From: Haloarcula regularis
Lineage (GTDB): Archaea; Halobacteriota; Halobacteria; Halobacteriales; Haloarculaceae
Length of the DNA: 64,000 bases
Direction of reading: 5' to 3'
Assembly: GCF_029338315.1 (NCBI RefSeq)
Contig: NZ_CP119794.1
Coordinates: 1,426,001-1,490,000 of the forward strand
The translations under genes and the position numbers were made by a program. Shown here piece by piece: positions 9,231 through 17,592 of the stretch; the stretch's first letter is position 1; each line of letters begins with the position of its first letter. Under the pieces are notes generated by a model. The model worked only from the letters and a program-made list of their open reading frames with translations. It had not been told where the DNA came from and ran no database searches.

Positions 9231-10095
9231 ATGGCTAATAACGGGGTTGCAGTTTAATAACACGCGGGAGATATCAGTGGCCGGCGTCGCCAGCGTCGTC
9301 GGGTTGGTCGTGCTGACGGCCGTTGCCGTCACCAGCGGGGCCGAGAAGGTGCTGGTCATCTCCTGGGTGGCCTTCGCGGCGATGGCGCTCGGCGCGTGGC
9401 TGGGGGCGAACGCCGACCGGACGAGCCCACACCGCCTGGTCTGGGGCTACGGTCTCGCGAGCGGGGCGATGATAACCTCGGCCGCGATGTTCCTCGTCCC
9501 CCAGGCGATGGGGCTGGGGACGGCTGCGGGCACCCCACGCATCGGCGGCATCGGCATCGCGCTGGGCGTGGTCGCCGGCTACGCCACTCACACCATCGGC
9601 CACCGCCTGACCCACGTCGACGCGGGCATCGACACGACGACGGCGGCCATCGCCGCCCACGCCCTCTCGGCGGGGCTCATCATCGGTCTGGTCTACGCCT
9701 CCATGCCGTCGCTGGGGCTCTTGCTCGGCCTGGCCATCGTCTCGCACAAGGGGCCCGCCGGCTACGCCGCCGCCCGCCGCCTGGCCCGCAACGGCCAGTC
9801 CGCCACCGGCCTGTTGCTCCCGGCTGCGGGCGTCGGCCTCACCGCCATCCCCATGGCGCTGGTGACGGTGCCCGACGCCCCGGTCGTCAACGCGCTCGTG
9901 TTCGGCTTCGCCGCCGGTATCTTCCTCCACGTGGCCATGGACTTCCTGCCGAGTTGCGAGGCCGGCAGCGAGATCGACGAGGCCTGTTCGCTGCACGAAC
10001 ACTCCCACGACCTGCTGGACGAGCTGCGGACCCACGCCGTCGGGTCGACCGTCCTCGGCGCGGTGGTCGTCGTCGTCGCCTGGACGCTCGTCTGA
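9231..10095 (+). CDS. ZIP family divalent metal transporter, probable frameshift in codons 5-7
   Basis: A polytopic membrane protein of the ZIP (zinc/iron permease) family with about eight helices. Conserved metal-site regions are present: a histidine-containing helix AHALSAGLIIGL and, two helices on, SHKGPAGYAAARRL. A late helix ends HVAMDFLPSCE. The open frame has no good start; its first codon would be TTG at 9247. An ATG at 9231 with a TATA-like ATTTATTAC near 9200 sits one frame off, and dropping one G of the run 9243-9246 joins it to the protein (MANNGLQFNN...). I therefore give the extent from 9231, with an insertion error as the likely explanation. Confidence 0.82.
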
Positions 10096-10140
10096 CCGGC
10101 AGCGCACCACGTTTTCTGGGCCCGCGAGGCCAGCGGGTCG

Positions 10141-11016
10141 CTACGGTGGCGTCACGTGAGCGCGGTCCTGCCGGGTCGCCGTCCCGGTCGGTTCCGCGGC
10201 CGGCACCATGCGCAGTGTCGCGTCTTGCCGGTCGCCCGGCGCGTCGAGCAGGTAGGTCGTCACCGTCGGTGAGTCTGCGTCGTAAGGGCTCTTCGCGTCG
10301 AAGGTCCGACGCACGGACTCCCCAGGGTCCAGTTCACCGGCGAGTCGCCGGACGGGGGCAAAAGCGACGCGGGGCCCCGAGCGGTTCATCGCGAGGACGT
10401 ACCGGCCCCCGACGTCGCCGACGTTGGTCACCGACACCGTTATCTCGGGGTCGTCGTCGGGCCCGACCTCCGTCGGCCCGTCCAGGGAGACGGCGAACCC
10501 GGGGAGGCGGACCGTCAGGCGCTCGCGGACCCGGTCCGGCGGCGTCCACGATCCGCCGGGCCACTCGAGGCGGACATCGTCGTCGGCACCGACCGCCGAG
10601 AGCGGGAAGACGAGCGGGCCCCCCGCCGACCCGTATCGGACCCGCCAGTTCCCGTCGCGATAGAGCCCGTTGGTGAACGTCGCGGGTCGGACGACGTCGT
10701 CACCGACCCGAAGGGCGAACGCCTCCCGCTCGGGCGCCGGGCCGTCCACGGCGACGGTCACCACGAGGTACCGCTCGGCGTCGTCGAACGCCCCGATAGA
10801 GTCGGGGCTGTCGGGGCCGACGACACCCTGCTGGACGGCAGCTGACTCGACGGTGACGGTCCCCACGCCCGTGCGCGTCCCATCGTCCGTGTCGATGTCC
10901 GGTGGCGGGGCAGGCGTCAGGGTGTCGGTACCGTCGAGCGGCCCGCCGGTCAGCGAGACACAACCGGGCGTCGCAAAGAGGGACCCACAGAGCGCGAGGA
11001 GCGCGCGGCGCTTCAT
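10141..11016 (-). CDS. haloarchaeal lipoprotein of unknown function, 291 aa
   Basis: It begins MKRRALLALCGSLFATPGCVS, a signal sequence with a twin basic start and the lipobox ATPGC, so the mature protein is probably lipid-anchored on the outer face of the membrane. A Thr/Pro/Asp-rich linker follows, then two beta-rich halves with immunoglobulin-like features. The C-terminal half (VSVTNVGDVGGRY, ELDPGESVRRTF) resembles the CARDB/DUF4352 type of extracellular beta-sandwich. No catalytic motif is visible. The start at 11016 is preferred over an ATG two codons upstream. It converges with the ZIP gene. Confidence 0.8.
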   Translation of the reverse strand: MKRRALLALCGSLFATPGCVSLTGGPLDGTDTLTPAPPPDIDTDDGTRTGVGTVTVESAAVQQGVVGPDSPDSIGAFDDAERYLVVTVAVDGPAPEREAFALRVGDDVVRPATFTNGLYRDGNWRVRYGSAGGPLVFPLSAVGADDDVRLEWPGGSWTPPDRVRERLTVRLPGFAVSLDGPTEVGPDDDPEITVSVTNVGDVGGRYVLAMNRSGPRVAFAPVRRLAGELDPGESVRRTFDAKSPYDADSPTVTTYLLDAPGDRQDATLRMVPAAEPTGTATRQDRAHVTPP

Positions 11017-11082
11017 ACACACGCCTTAGTACGGCCCGCGTAAGAGGGTTCAGGTGGCTTCAAGCGGGTTTTGAGTGTCCGG

Positions 11083-11618
11083 TCACTCGCCGTCGTCGGC
11101 CACCTTCCGCGCGGGAACCTCGTGGAGACGGTCCGGGAGCGTCCCGAACCAGCACGCCTCGAGCACCCCGTCGGCGCCGGCGCTCACGTCCTCGCTCGTC
11201 GCCGCGGCCTCGAACTCCACGGTGAGCATGTGCAACCGCTCGTCGTCGTCGGCGGCGTTGACCACGGTCTTCCAGCGGGCGAAGTAGAGGCTCGTGAGGT
11301 CGCACTCGACGCCCGTCGTCTCGCGGACCGCACGCCGGGCGGTGTCCGCGAGGCCCTCGCCGGGGTCGTGGGCCCCGCCGGGCGTCCCCAGGTGTCGGGC
11401 GCGCCCTCGTGGCGGACGAGCAGGATCTCGCCGGCCTCGTTCTCGACCCACGCCCCGGCCTCGCCCAGCCACCCCTCCTCGGCGAGTTCGCGCCCTGCCG
11501 AAAACAGGTCTGGCTCGTTCGTGACCGTCTCGCGGTCGACGGGCACCTCGCCGTACGCGTCGACGAGGCGTTCGAGTTCGGCCCTGACGGCCTCGCGGGT
11601 CCGGGCTTCGAGTGTCAT
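11083..11618 (-). pseudogene. Nudix hydrolase, one apparent frameshift
   Basis: The first frame gives an N-terminal helical region and the start of the Nudix fold (GAWVENEAGEILLVRHEG). The second frame supplies the Nudix box GGAHDPGEGLADTARRAVRE, matching GX5EX7REUXEEXGU with T and G in the two positions after RE. The frame change lies in the C run 11386-11389 of the plus strand, where one base appears missing. The repaired protein has 178 residues, normal for a haloarchaeal Nudix enzyme. The substrate is unknown (nucleoside diphosphate derivative class). The gene lies directly downstream of the divergent lipoprotein and upstream of tfs. Confidence 0.82.
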
Positions 11619-11642
11619 AGGGGAGCACGGACCCGCAGGGAG

Positions 11643-11966
11643 TTAGTTGTATTCTCTCCAGCGGTGGCCACAGTCCTGGCACTTGAAAAATCGCGTCGGC
11701 GGTTCGTCGGCCGACCCGGTCTGTTTGATGGTGTACCAGGCTTTGCCGTGGCCACACTCGTCGCAGGTCACGTCGGTGGCGGTCGGCTTGCCCTCGAAGT
11801 TCGCGCCCTCCTCCGTCTCGATGACGTCGTCGTCGCTCTGTTCGTCCGTCGTGACGAACGCGGCGGCGCGGTCGGCGTCTTTCTCGACGCGGGCGCCACA
11901 GGACTGACAGACCATCTCGTCCCCGTCGGCGTGCATCATGGACCCGCAGTCGTCACAGAACTGCAT
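11643..11966 (-). CDS. tfs: transcription factor S (TFS), archaeal TFIIS/RPB9-like cleavage factor
   Basis: An RNA polymerase-associated factor that stimulates transcript cleavage in backtracked complexes. The 107 residues hold an N-terminal zinc ribbon (Cys4, Cys7, Cys20, Cys23) and a C-terminal TFIIS-type ribbon (Cys68, Cys71, Cys96, Cys99), with an acidic linker between. The loop GSADEPPTRFF carries the Asp87-Glu88 pair that reaches the polymerase active site in TFIIS. Length and spacing are canonical. The ATG at 11966 is preferred to one 27 nt upstream because the first cysteine pair follows it directly. Confidence 0.95.
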   Translation of the reverse strand: MQFCDDCGSMMHADGDEMVCQSCGARVEKDADRAAAFVTTDEQSDDDVIETEEGANFEGKPTATDVTCDECGHGKAWYTIKQTGSADEPPTRFFKCQDCGHRWREYN

Positions 11967-12062
11967 GACCGGAGGTGTGGGTGCCGGCGGCAAAGTCGTT
12001 ACTCCTCGGCGGCGCGGGCGCCGACGGGAGATTTACCTCGCCCGCCTGTGTGGTGGTGACGT

Positions 12063-12854
12063 ATGACAGCCCTGCTCGAAGGCAAGGTGGCAGTGGTGAC
12101 CGGTGCGGCGAGTGGCATCGGTCGGGCAATCGCCGTCCGGTTCGCCGAACACGGCGCCGACGTGGTCGTCGCGGACGTGCGCCGGGAGCCGCGGCAGGCC
12201 GACCGGCCGACCACCGAGGTCATCGAGTCGGACACCGACGCCGCCGCGCGGTTCGTCGAGTGCGACGTCACCGACATGGACGACCTGGAGGCGACGATGG
12301 CCACGGCGGTCGAACTGGGCGGCCTGGACGTCATGGTCAACAACGCGGCGGTATACTGGCGCAAGCCGGCCATGGAGGTGACCGAAGACGAGTTCGACGA
12401 GCTGTTCGCGGTCAACGTCAAGGGCACGTTCTTCGGGGCCCAGCTGGCCGCGGCGGCGATGGACGACGGCGGCGTCATCCTCAACGTCTCCAGCGTGGCG
12501 GGGCTCAACGGCGCCGGCGGCGAGGTCCCCTACTCGGCGTCGAAGGGGGCGGTGACGTTGCTGACCTACGGCCTCGCGGCGGAACTGGGCGAACGGGGCA
12601 TCCGCGTCAACTCCATCCATCCAGGGATGATCCGGACCGCGCTCCACACCGAGAACACGGACACGCTGGCCACCGAGGCGGCCGAGGCACAGTGGGCGGA
12701 GATTCCGGCGCTGAAGCGACTGGGCGACCCCGGGGACGTCGCGGACGCCGCGCTGTTGCTCGCGAGCGACTACGCGAGGTACATCTCGGGGACGCCCCTG
12801 ACCGTCGACGGCGGGTGGACGAACCTCGTCGCCGCCGACCCCCGGAAGAGCTAG
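12063..12854 (+). CDS. SDR family oxidoreductase (glucose-1-dehydrogenase-like), 263 aa
   Basis: A classical SDR with TGAASGIGRAI (TGxxxGxG) near residue 14, VNNAAVY for the NNAG block, the catalytic Ser in ILNVSSVAG, and YSASKGAV for the YxxxK pair. The C-terminal motif SGTPLTVDGGWT is typical of the glucose/alcohol dehydrogenase and FabG-like group. The cofactor is probably NAD, since an acidic residue follows the second strand (VADVRREP). The substrate cannot be assigned. A TATA-like GATTTACC around 12029-12036 lies about 30 nt before the ATG. The gene converges with the DPF-repeat protein gene, 11 nt away. Confidence 0.88.
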   Translation: MTALLEGKVAVVTGAASGIGRAIAVRFAEHGADVVVADVRREPRQADRPTTEVIESDTDAAARFVECDVTDMDDLEATMATAVELGGLDVMVNNAAVYWRKPAMEVTEDEFDELFAVNVKGTFFGAQLAAAAMDDGGVILNVSSVAGLNGAGGEVPYSASKGAVTLLTYGLAAELGERGIRVNSIHPGMIRTALHTENTDTLATEAAEAQWAEIPALKRLGDPGDVADAALLLASDYARYISGTPLTVDGGWTNLVAADPRKS

Positions 12855-12865
12855 CCGGCCGGGAC

Positions 12866-13405
12866 TCACTCCTCGTCGGCGAGTTCGCGCTGCTCGGCGA
12901 CGACCGGACAGTCGAGCAGGCGGACCTGCTCCATGTCGGTGAACTCGAGAATCTCGGTCCCCTCGCTGGTACAGCGGACGTCCGGCGGCGCCGAGAAGTG
13001 CTCGCATTGCTCGCAGTAGCGGTGTTTCGACACCTCTGCGTAGCGCGACTCGGCGGGGGCGTCCGAGAGGTCGGCGTCGCCCGTTATCTCGGCCCACACG
13101 CTGTCGGCGTCGATGGTGTCGACGTCCACGCGCTCGAAGACGCTCTCGGCGTCGAAGGGGTCGCCCTCCCGGTCCGCCATGTCGCTGAACGGGTCGTCGG
13201 CGCCCGGGGCCGGCTGCTCGGCCGCGGCGCCGTCTCCGGGGTCCAGGTCGGTGAACGGATCGTCGGTCGCCCTTGCGTCGGCCTCGGCCGTCTGGGCCTC
13301 GTCCTCGTCCGCGTCCGTCTCGCCGGGTCGCTCGAAGCCCTCGAACGGGTCGCCCTCCCGGTCGTCGACCGGGTCGAACGCCTCGAAGGGGTCCTCGTCA
13401 CTCAT
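12866..13405 (-). CDS. acidic DPF-repeat protein with C-terminal four-cysteine module, 179 aa
   Basis: Unrecognised function. Residues 1-90 are a very acidic, low-complexity region with five Asp-Pro-Phe motifs at 5-7, 19-21, 49-51, 71-73 and 82-84, each followed by acidic or hydrophobic residues. Residues 120-170 form a compact part with four cysteines (131, 134, 145, 166) and the ending LLDCPVV, consistent with a small metal site. The start overlaps the end of the upstream coiled-coil protein by 8 nt (ATGAGTGA), so the two are translationally coupled and probably act together. No membrane segment is present. Confidence 0.82.
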   Translation of the reverse strand: MSDEDPFEAFDPVDDREGDPFEGFERPGETDADEDEAQTAEADARATDDPFTDLDPGDGAAAEQPAPGADDPFSDMADREGDPFDAESVFERVDVDTIDADSVWAEITGDADLSDAPAESRYAEVSKHRYCEQCEHFSAPPDVRCTSEGTEILEFTDMEQVRLLDCPVVAEQRELADEE

Positions 13406-14279
13406 CGGTATCGCCCGCCTCGAGCTGTGCGGCGGTCACGAGCCGCGCTTTCTTGCGGAAGATGCCGCCTTCGGGGCGGACGTCCGAGACGGTCGACCCG
13501 CAGTGGGGACACTCCGGGTCCGTCAGCAGGCTGACGTCGACGCGCTCCGAGCAGTTCTCGCAGGTCGCCGTCGAGATCCCTTCCTGGGCCGCCGCCCGCT
13601 TGATGCGCTCGACGGCCTGCTGATGGGCGTCCCGCCCCCCCGCGTCGCTCCGGAGGTCGCTGACGACCCACGCGACCCGTTCGAGACGGTCCTCGGTCTC
13701 CTCGAACCGGTCCTCCAGGTCCGAGAGACTCTCCTCGGTCTCCTCGCGGTGAGCCTCGGCGTCCGCACGGAGCGACTGGACCGCCGCCGAGAGGTCCCAC
13801 ACCTCCTCTTCCAGCTCCGAGAGCGTCTCGAAGGCCTCGTGGTCGTGGCCCGCCGGCGCCTTGGTGTCCAGTTCCCGTTTCAGCTGGATGACCCGCTCGC
13901 GGACGTCGTCGAGCTTCTCCTGGAAGTCGCTCTCGACGCGCTCGAAGCGGTCGTCGAGACGGCTCTCGACGGCGTCGGCGAGGTCCGGGAGTCGGTCGTC
14001 GACCGCGGCGTCGAGGCGCTCGTCGACGGACGCGGCGGCCGCCGCGTCGATACGGTCCCCCACGGACTCCTCGACGGCCGCCTCGAGGTCGACGTCGACG
14101 AGCGAGGACAGCGGCCGGTCCTCCTCGAGCTCGGTGGTGGCGCGGTACGACGCGAGCAACTGGGTGACGAGTACGTCGCGGGTGACGCCGAGCTCGGCGG
14201 CCTGTTCGTCCAGCCACTCGTCGAGTCCGTCGGACAGGTCGACGGTGACCACCCCCTCCTCGGTCGGCTCACTCGCCAT
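13398..14279 (-). CDS. ribbon-helix-helix / coiled-coil / zinc-ribbon protein, 293 aa
   Basis: Three parts are visible. Residues 10-46 (VTVDLSDGLDEWLDEQAAEL and following) look like a ribbon-helix-helix or CopG-type DNA-binding or dimerisation unit. About residues 50-225 are acidic heptad-rich coiled coil. Residues 240-260 hold a zinc ribbon (Cys240, Cys243, Cys257, Cys260; CENC then CPHC), followed by a basic GIFRKKARL segment. The combination suggests an elongated dimer with nucleic-acid contacts at its ends; that is inference. An ATG 12 nt upstream (14291) is also possible. It is coupled to the DPF-repeat gene by an 8-nt overlap. Confidence 0.82.
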   Translation of the reverse strand: MASEPTEEGVVTVDLSDGLDEWLDEQAAELGVTRDVLVTQLLASYRATTELEEDRPLSSLVDVDLEAAVEESVGDRIDAAAAASVDERLDAAVDDRLPDLADAVESRLDDRFERVESDFQEKLDDVRERVIQLKRELDTKAPAGHDHEAFETLSELEEEVWDLSAAVQSLRADAEAHREETEESLSDLEDRFEETEDRLERVAWVVSDLRSDAGGRDAHQQAVERIKRAAAQEGISTATCENCSERVDVSLLTDPECPHCGSTVSDVRPEGGIFRKKARLVTAAQLEAGDTDE

Positions 14280-14363
14280 TACGGGTTTCATACCTCTGGC
14301 ACAGTGATAAGCGTTGTCCGCCGATTTCAACGAACGAGACTCGTGATGGCACGTACGGCGTGC

Positions 14364-15200
14364 TTACCGTATCTTGCGGACGTCGCTGATGTCGAAGCCA
14401 GCGTCGCCCAGTTCCGTCTCGAACTGGACGATGTTCTCGTCTTCGATCTGTGAGAGTGCGCCCCGGAACTGCTTGACCACGAGCGTCCGCGCCCGGGTTG
14501 ACCCGCCCGAGGCCCACGCGAACTCGAGGGTCCCGTGGGCGGCATCTGAGAGCTGCCCGTGTCTGACACTCGAGAGCGTCTGGGGGTTGACGTGCAACAG
14601 GATGAGGCCGCCCCAGTCGAAAGCAGCCTTCTGGAGGCCGGCGACGAGAAAGGTGATGTCGGTCCAGTCGACGTCCTCACCCAGCGCGCTGACGAGGTCC
14701 GACAGCGAGTCGATGACGACGAGGTTTCCCGGGGCGACGTCGCTGAGCGTCATCCCGAACGCCTCGAGCAGGTCGGTCCGCTCGTGGCGCGCCCGCAGGT
14801 CCTTGATGTTGGGCGTCTGGTCGGCGTACCACTGGCGAGGCACCGGGCTCATGTGGAAGTACCGCTCCGACAGCTCGTGGAACTCGAGCCCGTCTATCCC
14901 GGCGGCGACGAGCTCGTCGTCCATCTCCATGCGCAGCTCGGCGCTCAGCTGGGCCTCGCTCGCGGTGAAAGAGAGGTAGTGGATCTCGTCGGGCAGGACG
15001 GCGTCGGCCGCCAGCGACCCGTAGTGCAGGTCAAACAGGTCCTCGTCGACGTGACCCAGCGCGTTCATCACCGCGCTCGTGTGCATGAACTCCCGGGACC
15101 CGGCACCGGCCTCGCCCGAGAGCAAGACGACGCTCCCTGCCGGTGCACCACCCATGATGACCGAGTCCAGCTGCCGGACCCCGAACGGGAGACGGTCCAT
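14364..15200 (-). CDS. KaiC/RecA-like P-loop protein with degenerate Walker A, 278 aa
   Basis: A RecA-superfamily fold of the haloarchaeal HTR-like or RAD55-like group. The N-terminus FGVRQLDSVIMGGAPAGSVV is typical. The Walker A position reads GEAGAGSR (residues 29-36), so the invariant GK[ST] is lost. Walker B is NLVVIDS near residue 165, and the later strand LILLHVNPQTL matches KaiC-like proteins. It may bind ATP weakly or act as a regulatory or scaffold protein. The start at 15200 is supported by GCGTTTATG at about 15221-15229, centred 25-27 nt upstream. The neighbouring coiled-coil gene is downstream on the same strand after 84 nt. Confidence 0.83.
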   Translation of the reverse strand: MDRLPFGVRQLDSVIMGGAPAGSVVLLSGEAGAGSREFMHTSAVMNALGHVDEDLFDLHYGSLAADAVLPDEIHYLSFTASEAQLSAELRMEMDDELVAAGIDGLEFHELSERYFHMSPVPRQWYADQTPNIKDLRARHERTDLLEAFGMTLSDVAPGNLVVIDSLSDLVSALGEDVDWTDITFLVAGLQKAAFDWGGLILLHVNPQTLSSVRHGQLSDAAHGTLEFAWASGGSTRARTLVVKQFRGALSQIEDENIVQFETELGDAGFDISDVRKIR

Positions 15201-15511
15201 ACACCCACTCGCCCACACGAGTTCATAAACGCTTGGCCTGCGGGCGGGTGGTGTCTACGTGAGTAGCAATCGGTGCAGAGAGTCCGGGCGGACGCTCGGC
15301 AGACGAGATGATTCGAAAGACGCTTCCCGTCCTACGTGACGAGTGTCGGACTTACAGAGTCCCTCGAACCGCGACCTCGGGGCGGAATCGTGACCACGCG
15401 TGGCAGTGCCCGACCGAGTTGTGAGGCGCCACCGTCCGGGCGAGAGCGGCGCCCCCGACCCGGTCAGTCCGCCGCGTCGCGGATCTGACAGGGCCGGGGA
15501 CCCGGAGCCGG
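15201..15511. other. intergenic region of 311 nt without a recognisable gene
   Basis: The first 35 nt carry the promoter of the KaiC-like gene (TATA-like element on the minus strand near 15225). The rest has no open frame with haloarchaeal protein character on either strand, no tRNA-like fold and no strong palindrome that I could see. It separates two minus-strand genes, so the end near 15500 may hold a 3' untranslated region of the GHMP kinase transcript. No terminator hairpin was recognised. Confidence 0.6.
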
Positions 15512-16477
15512 TCACTCGCGAACGCGCGCACCCTCGTTTCGCGGCGCGACGACCTGCACCTGCCCGTCGACGCCGGCCGCCTCGAGTGCCGCCTGTCCGG
15601 CCGCACGGGCCACGTCGACGTGCTCGGCGTCCGTCAGTCCCCAGACCGCCGGCCCCCACGAGGACTGTCCGGCGCCGGTTATCGCGGGTTCGTCGCCGAG
15701 TCGCTCGACGAGTTGGCCGGCGGGCGGCCGGTAGACGCCACCCTGCTCGTCGGCGTACCAGGCCCCGTTGAGTCGGCCGAGGCGGGCCGCCGCCTGGCCG
15801 AACCCGCGACGATCGCCCGTCGCGACGGCGGGGAGCAGCTGGCGGGTCAGCAGGATCGCAATCTCGTCGGCGATGCCGGGGTCGGCCCGCTCGACGGTCT
15901 GGCGCATGCTCCGGTCTTCCTCGGCCCCGCTCTGCCCGGGGCCGGCGTCGGGCACGACGAGGACGAACCGCCAGTCGGTCGGCAGGTCGTGGTGCGCGAC
16001 GACCGGGGGCACGTCCCAGTCGCCCTCGGCCGGCGGTTCGGCGGTGAAGCGCTCGGTCGGGTGGCCCCCGTCGGCGACGAACCCGCCGTGTTCGAAGGTG
16101 GCGACGCCGACGCCGCTACGCCCGCCTCGGCCCAGCGCGGGCGCCAGGCGCCGGACGTCGACCGCCCGGTCGTAGGCGCGCCCGACGGCGACGACGGCGG
16201 CCAGCGCGAGCTGGGTCCCGCTCCCGAGGCCGACGTGGCGCGGGTAGCGCTCGTCGACGGTGACCGCGGCCCCCTCGACGCCCAGCACCTCGACGGCCCG
16301 GCGGACGTACGGTGCCACGTCCTCGTCGGCACAGGCCACGCCGTCGGCCCGTTCGGCCTCGAGGACGAGCCGTGGCTCCGCGAGCGCAAGACCGACGCCG
16401 CCGTAGAGTCGCTCGTGTGCCAGCGCGAGGTTCTGGAAGCCGAAGTGGAGTCGCGCGGCCGTCGTGACCGTCGCCAT
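15512..16477 (-). CDS. beta-ribofuranosylaminobenzene 5'-phosphate synthase-like GHMP family protein, 321 aa
   Basis: It belongs to the GHMP kinase superfamily branch named for RFAP synthase, the first committed enzyme of methanopterin synthesis in methanogens. It starts with the ARLHFGF substrate block at residues 8-14. The glycine-rich loop HVGLGSGTQLALAA lies near 85-98, and the C-terminal block is ITGAGQSSWGPAVWGLT. Haloarchaea use folates rather than methanopterin, so the true reaction here is uncertain; a pterin-side or pentose-phosphate transfer role is only inference. The ATG at 16477 fits the conserved N-terminus. The length is normal for the family (310-330). Confidence 0.82.
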   Translation of the reverse strand: MATVTTAARLHFGFQNLALAHERLYGGVGLALAEPRLVLEAERADGVACADEDVAPYVRRAVEVLGVEGAAVTVDERYPRHVGLGSGTQLALAAVVAVGRAYDRAVDVRRLAPALGRGGRSGVGVATFEHGGFVADGGHPTERFTAEPPAEGDWDVPPVVAHHDLPTDWRFVLVVPDAGPGQSGAEEDRSMRQTVERADPGIADEIAILLTRQLLPAVATGDRRGFGQAAARLGRLNGAWYADEQGGVYRPPAGQLVERLGDEPAITGAGQSSWGPAVWGLTDAEHVDVARAAGQAALEAAGVDGQVQVVAPRNEGARVRE

Positions 16478-16660
16478 GGCCGCCGGTTCGAGACGCCCAG
16501 AAATCAAGGTAGCGTCTTTCGGACGGCCGCCGTCCCGATGGTACGTGAGTGACGACCTCCCGGGACGTAGTGTGTCACCAACCCGACGACGCCGTAGCTG
16601 AACACGCCTGACAGGCCCGGCGAAAGATACATACTCATCAGCGGGAAACCTCCGGACGAC

Positions 16661-17533
16661 ATGTCGATTGATACCTCTCTGCACGCGCTCGCCCGCCTCG
16701 TCGAGGCCCAACGGGCGGAGGGCGTCGGCGTAGAGAGTGTGTCGGCGACGACGGAGGGCGAGGCCCTCTCGACCACGATGCGAGTGGCGCTCCCGTTCGA
16801 CCTCTCGGCAGGGGCCGAGCACGTCGAAGTCGCCGATGCCGAATACCGCGACGGCCGCGTCTGCGTCGACGTCTCGATGACGTTCGACACCGCCGAGTTG
16901 CCGGAGCTAGCCCCGGAAACACCAGCGACCACCGACTCGTCCGCCGGTGGCGAGCGAGCGGCAGACGGACCACCGGCATACAAGGACCCGGACCGCCTCC
17001 GCGAGGTGTACGAACGGTACGACTCCTTCGCGGCGATGACCGAGGCGCTCGACGTCGACGTCACCGCACAGACGGTGCGCCGGAACATGATGAAACACGG
17101 CATCCACGAACCGAACACGTCGAGCAACGAGACGGCCGACGGCGGGGCCGGCGCGAGTGACGAGTCCGCGGACGACGTGGCATCCGCGAGCGACGGCCAG
17201 GACACCCACAGCCAGGACGGGCACGCCGAGACGACACCGCTGGCGACGGCCGACGAGGAGCCCCCCGAGTTCGGCGGGGTCGACCTCCCCGAGGGCGTCA
17301 CCCCCGAGACGGTCAGAGACGCCGTCGCCGAGTCGAGTTCTCTCCACGGCGTCCAGCTCGCCCTGGATCTGGAGATGCGCGAGACGCGCCAGTTGCTCCA
17401 GGACCTCGGCGTCCTCACCTACGTGACTGGCCGGCTCTCGGACCACGAGGACAAACCTGACCCCAGCGAGATCGAACAGCAGATTTACGACTCACTGGCG
17501 GCCCACGCCGACGGCGGCGACAGCCGCGAGTGA
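16661..17533 (+). CDS. haloarchaeal HTH protein with acidic linkers, 290 aa
   Basis: Conserved-looking but of unknown function. Residues 1-75 form an alpha/beta unit; a Ser/Thr/Ala/Glu-rich linker follows. Residues about 106-150 read as a homeodomain-like helix-turn-helix (RLREVYERYDSFAAMTEAL then TVRRNMMKHGIHE), typical of haloarchaeal site-specific recombinase or transposase-derived HTH folds reused as regulators. A second acidic linker leads to a C-terminal helical domain (TPETVRDAVAESSSLHGVQL). A TATA-like AAAGATACATA at about 16624-16634 supports the ATG at 16661. It is likely a transcription regulator of itself or of nearby ilvD; that is inference. Confidence 0.78.
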   Translation: MSIDTSLHALARLVEAQRAEGVGVESVSATTEGEALSTTMRVALPFDLSAGAEHVEVADAEYRDGRVCVDVSMTFDTAELPELAPETPATTDSSAGGERAADGPPAYKDPDRLREVYERYDSFAAMTEALDVDVTAQTVRRNMMKHGIHEPNTSSNETADGGAGASDESADDVASASDGQDTHSQDGHAETTPLATADEEPPEFGGVDLPEGVTPETVRDAVAESSSLHGVQLALDLEMRETRQLLQDLGVLTYVTGRLSDHEDKPDPSEIEQQIYDSLAAHADGGDSRE

Positions 17534-17592
17534 GGGACGCGACCGAACACCATAGTCCGTGTTCTTAAGGTTCCCGGCGGCAACTGCCGAGT

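Noticed and set aside
9247..10095. TTG start for the ZIP transporter
   Set aside because: TTG starts are rare in haloarchaea, and an ATG with a good promoter at 9231 is one base out of frame. A frameshift error is more likely.
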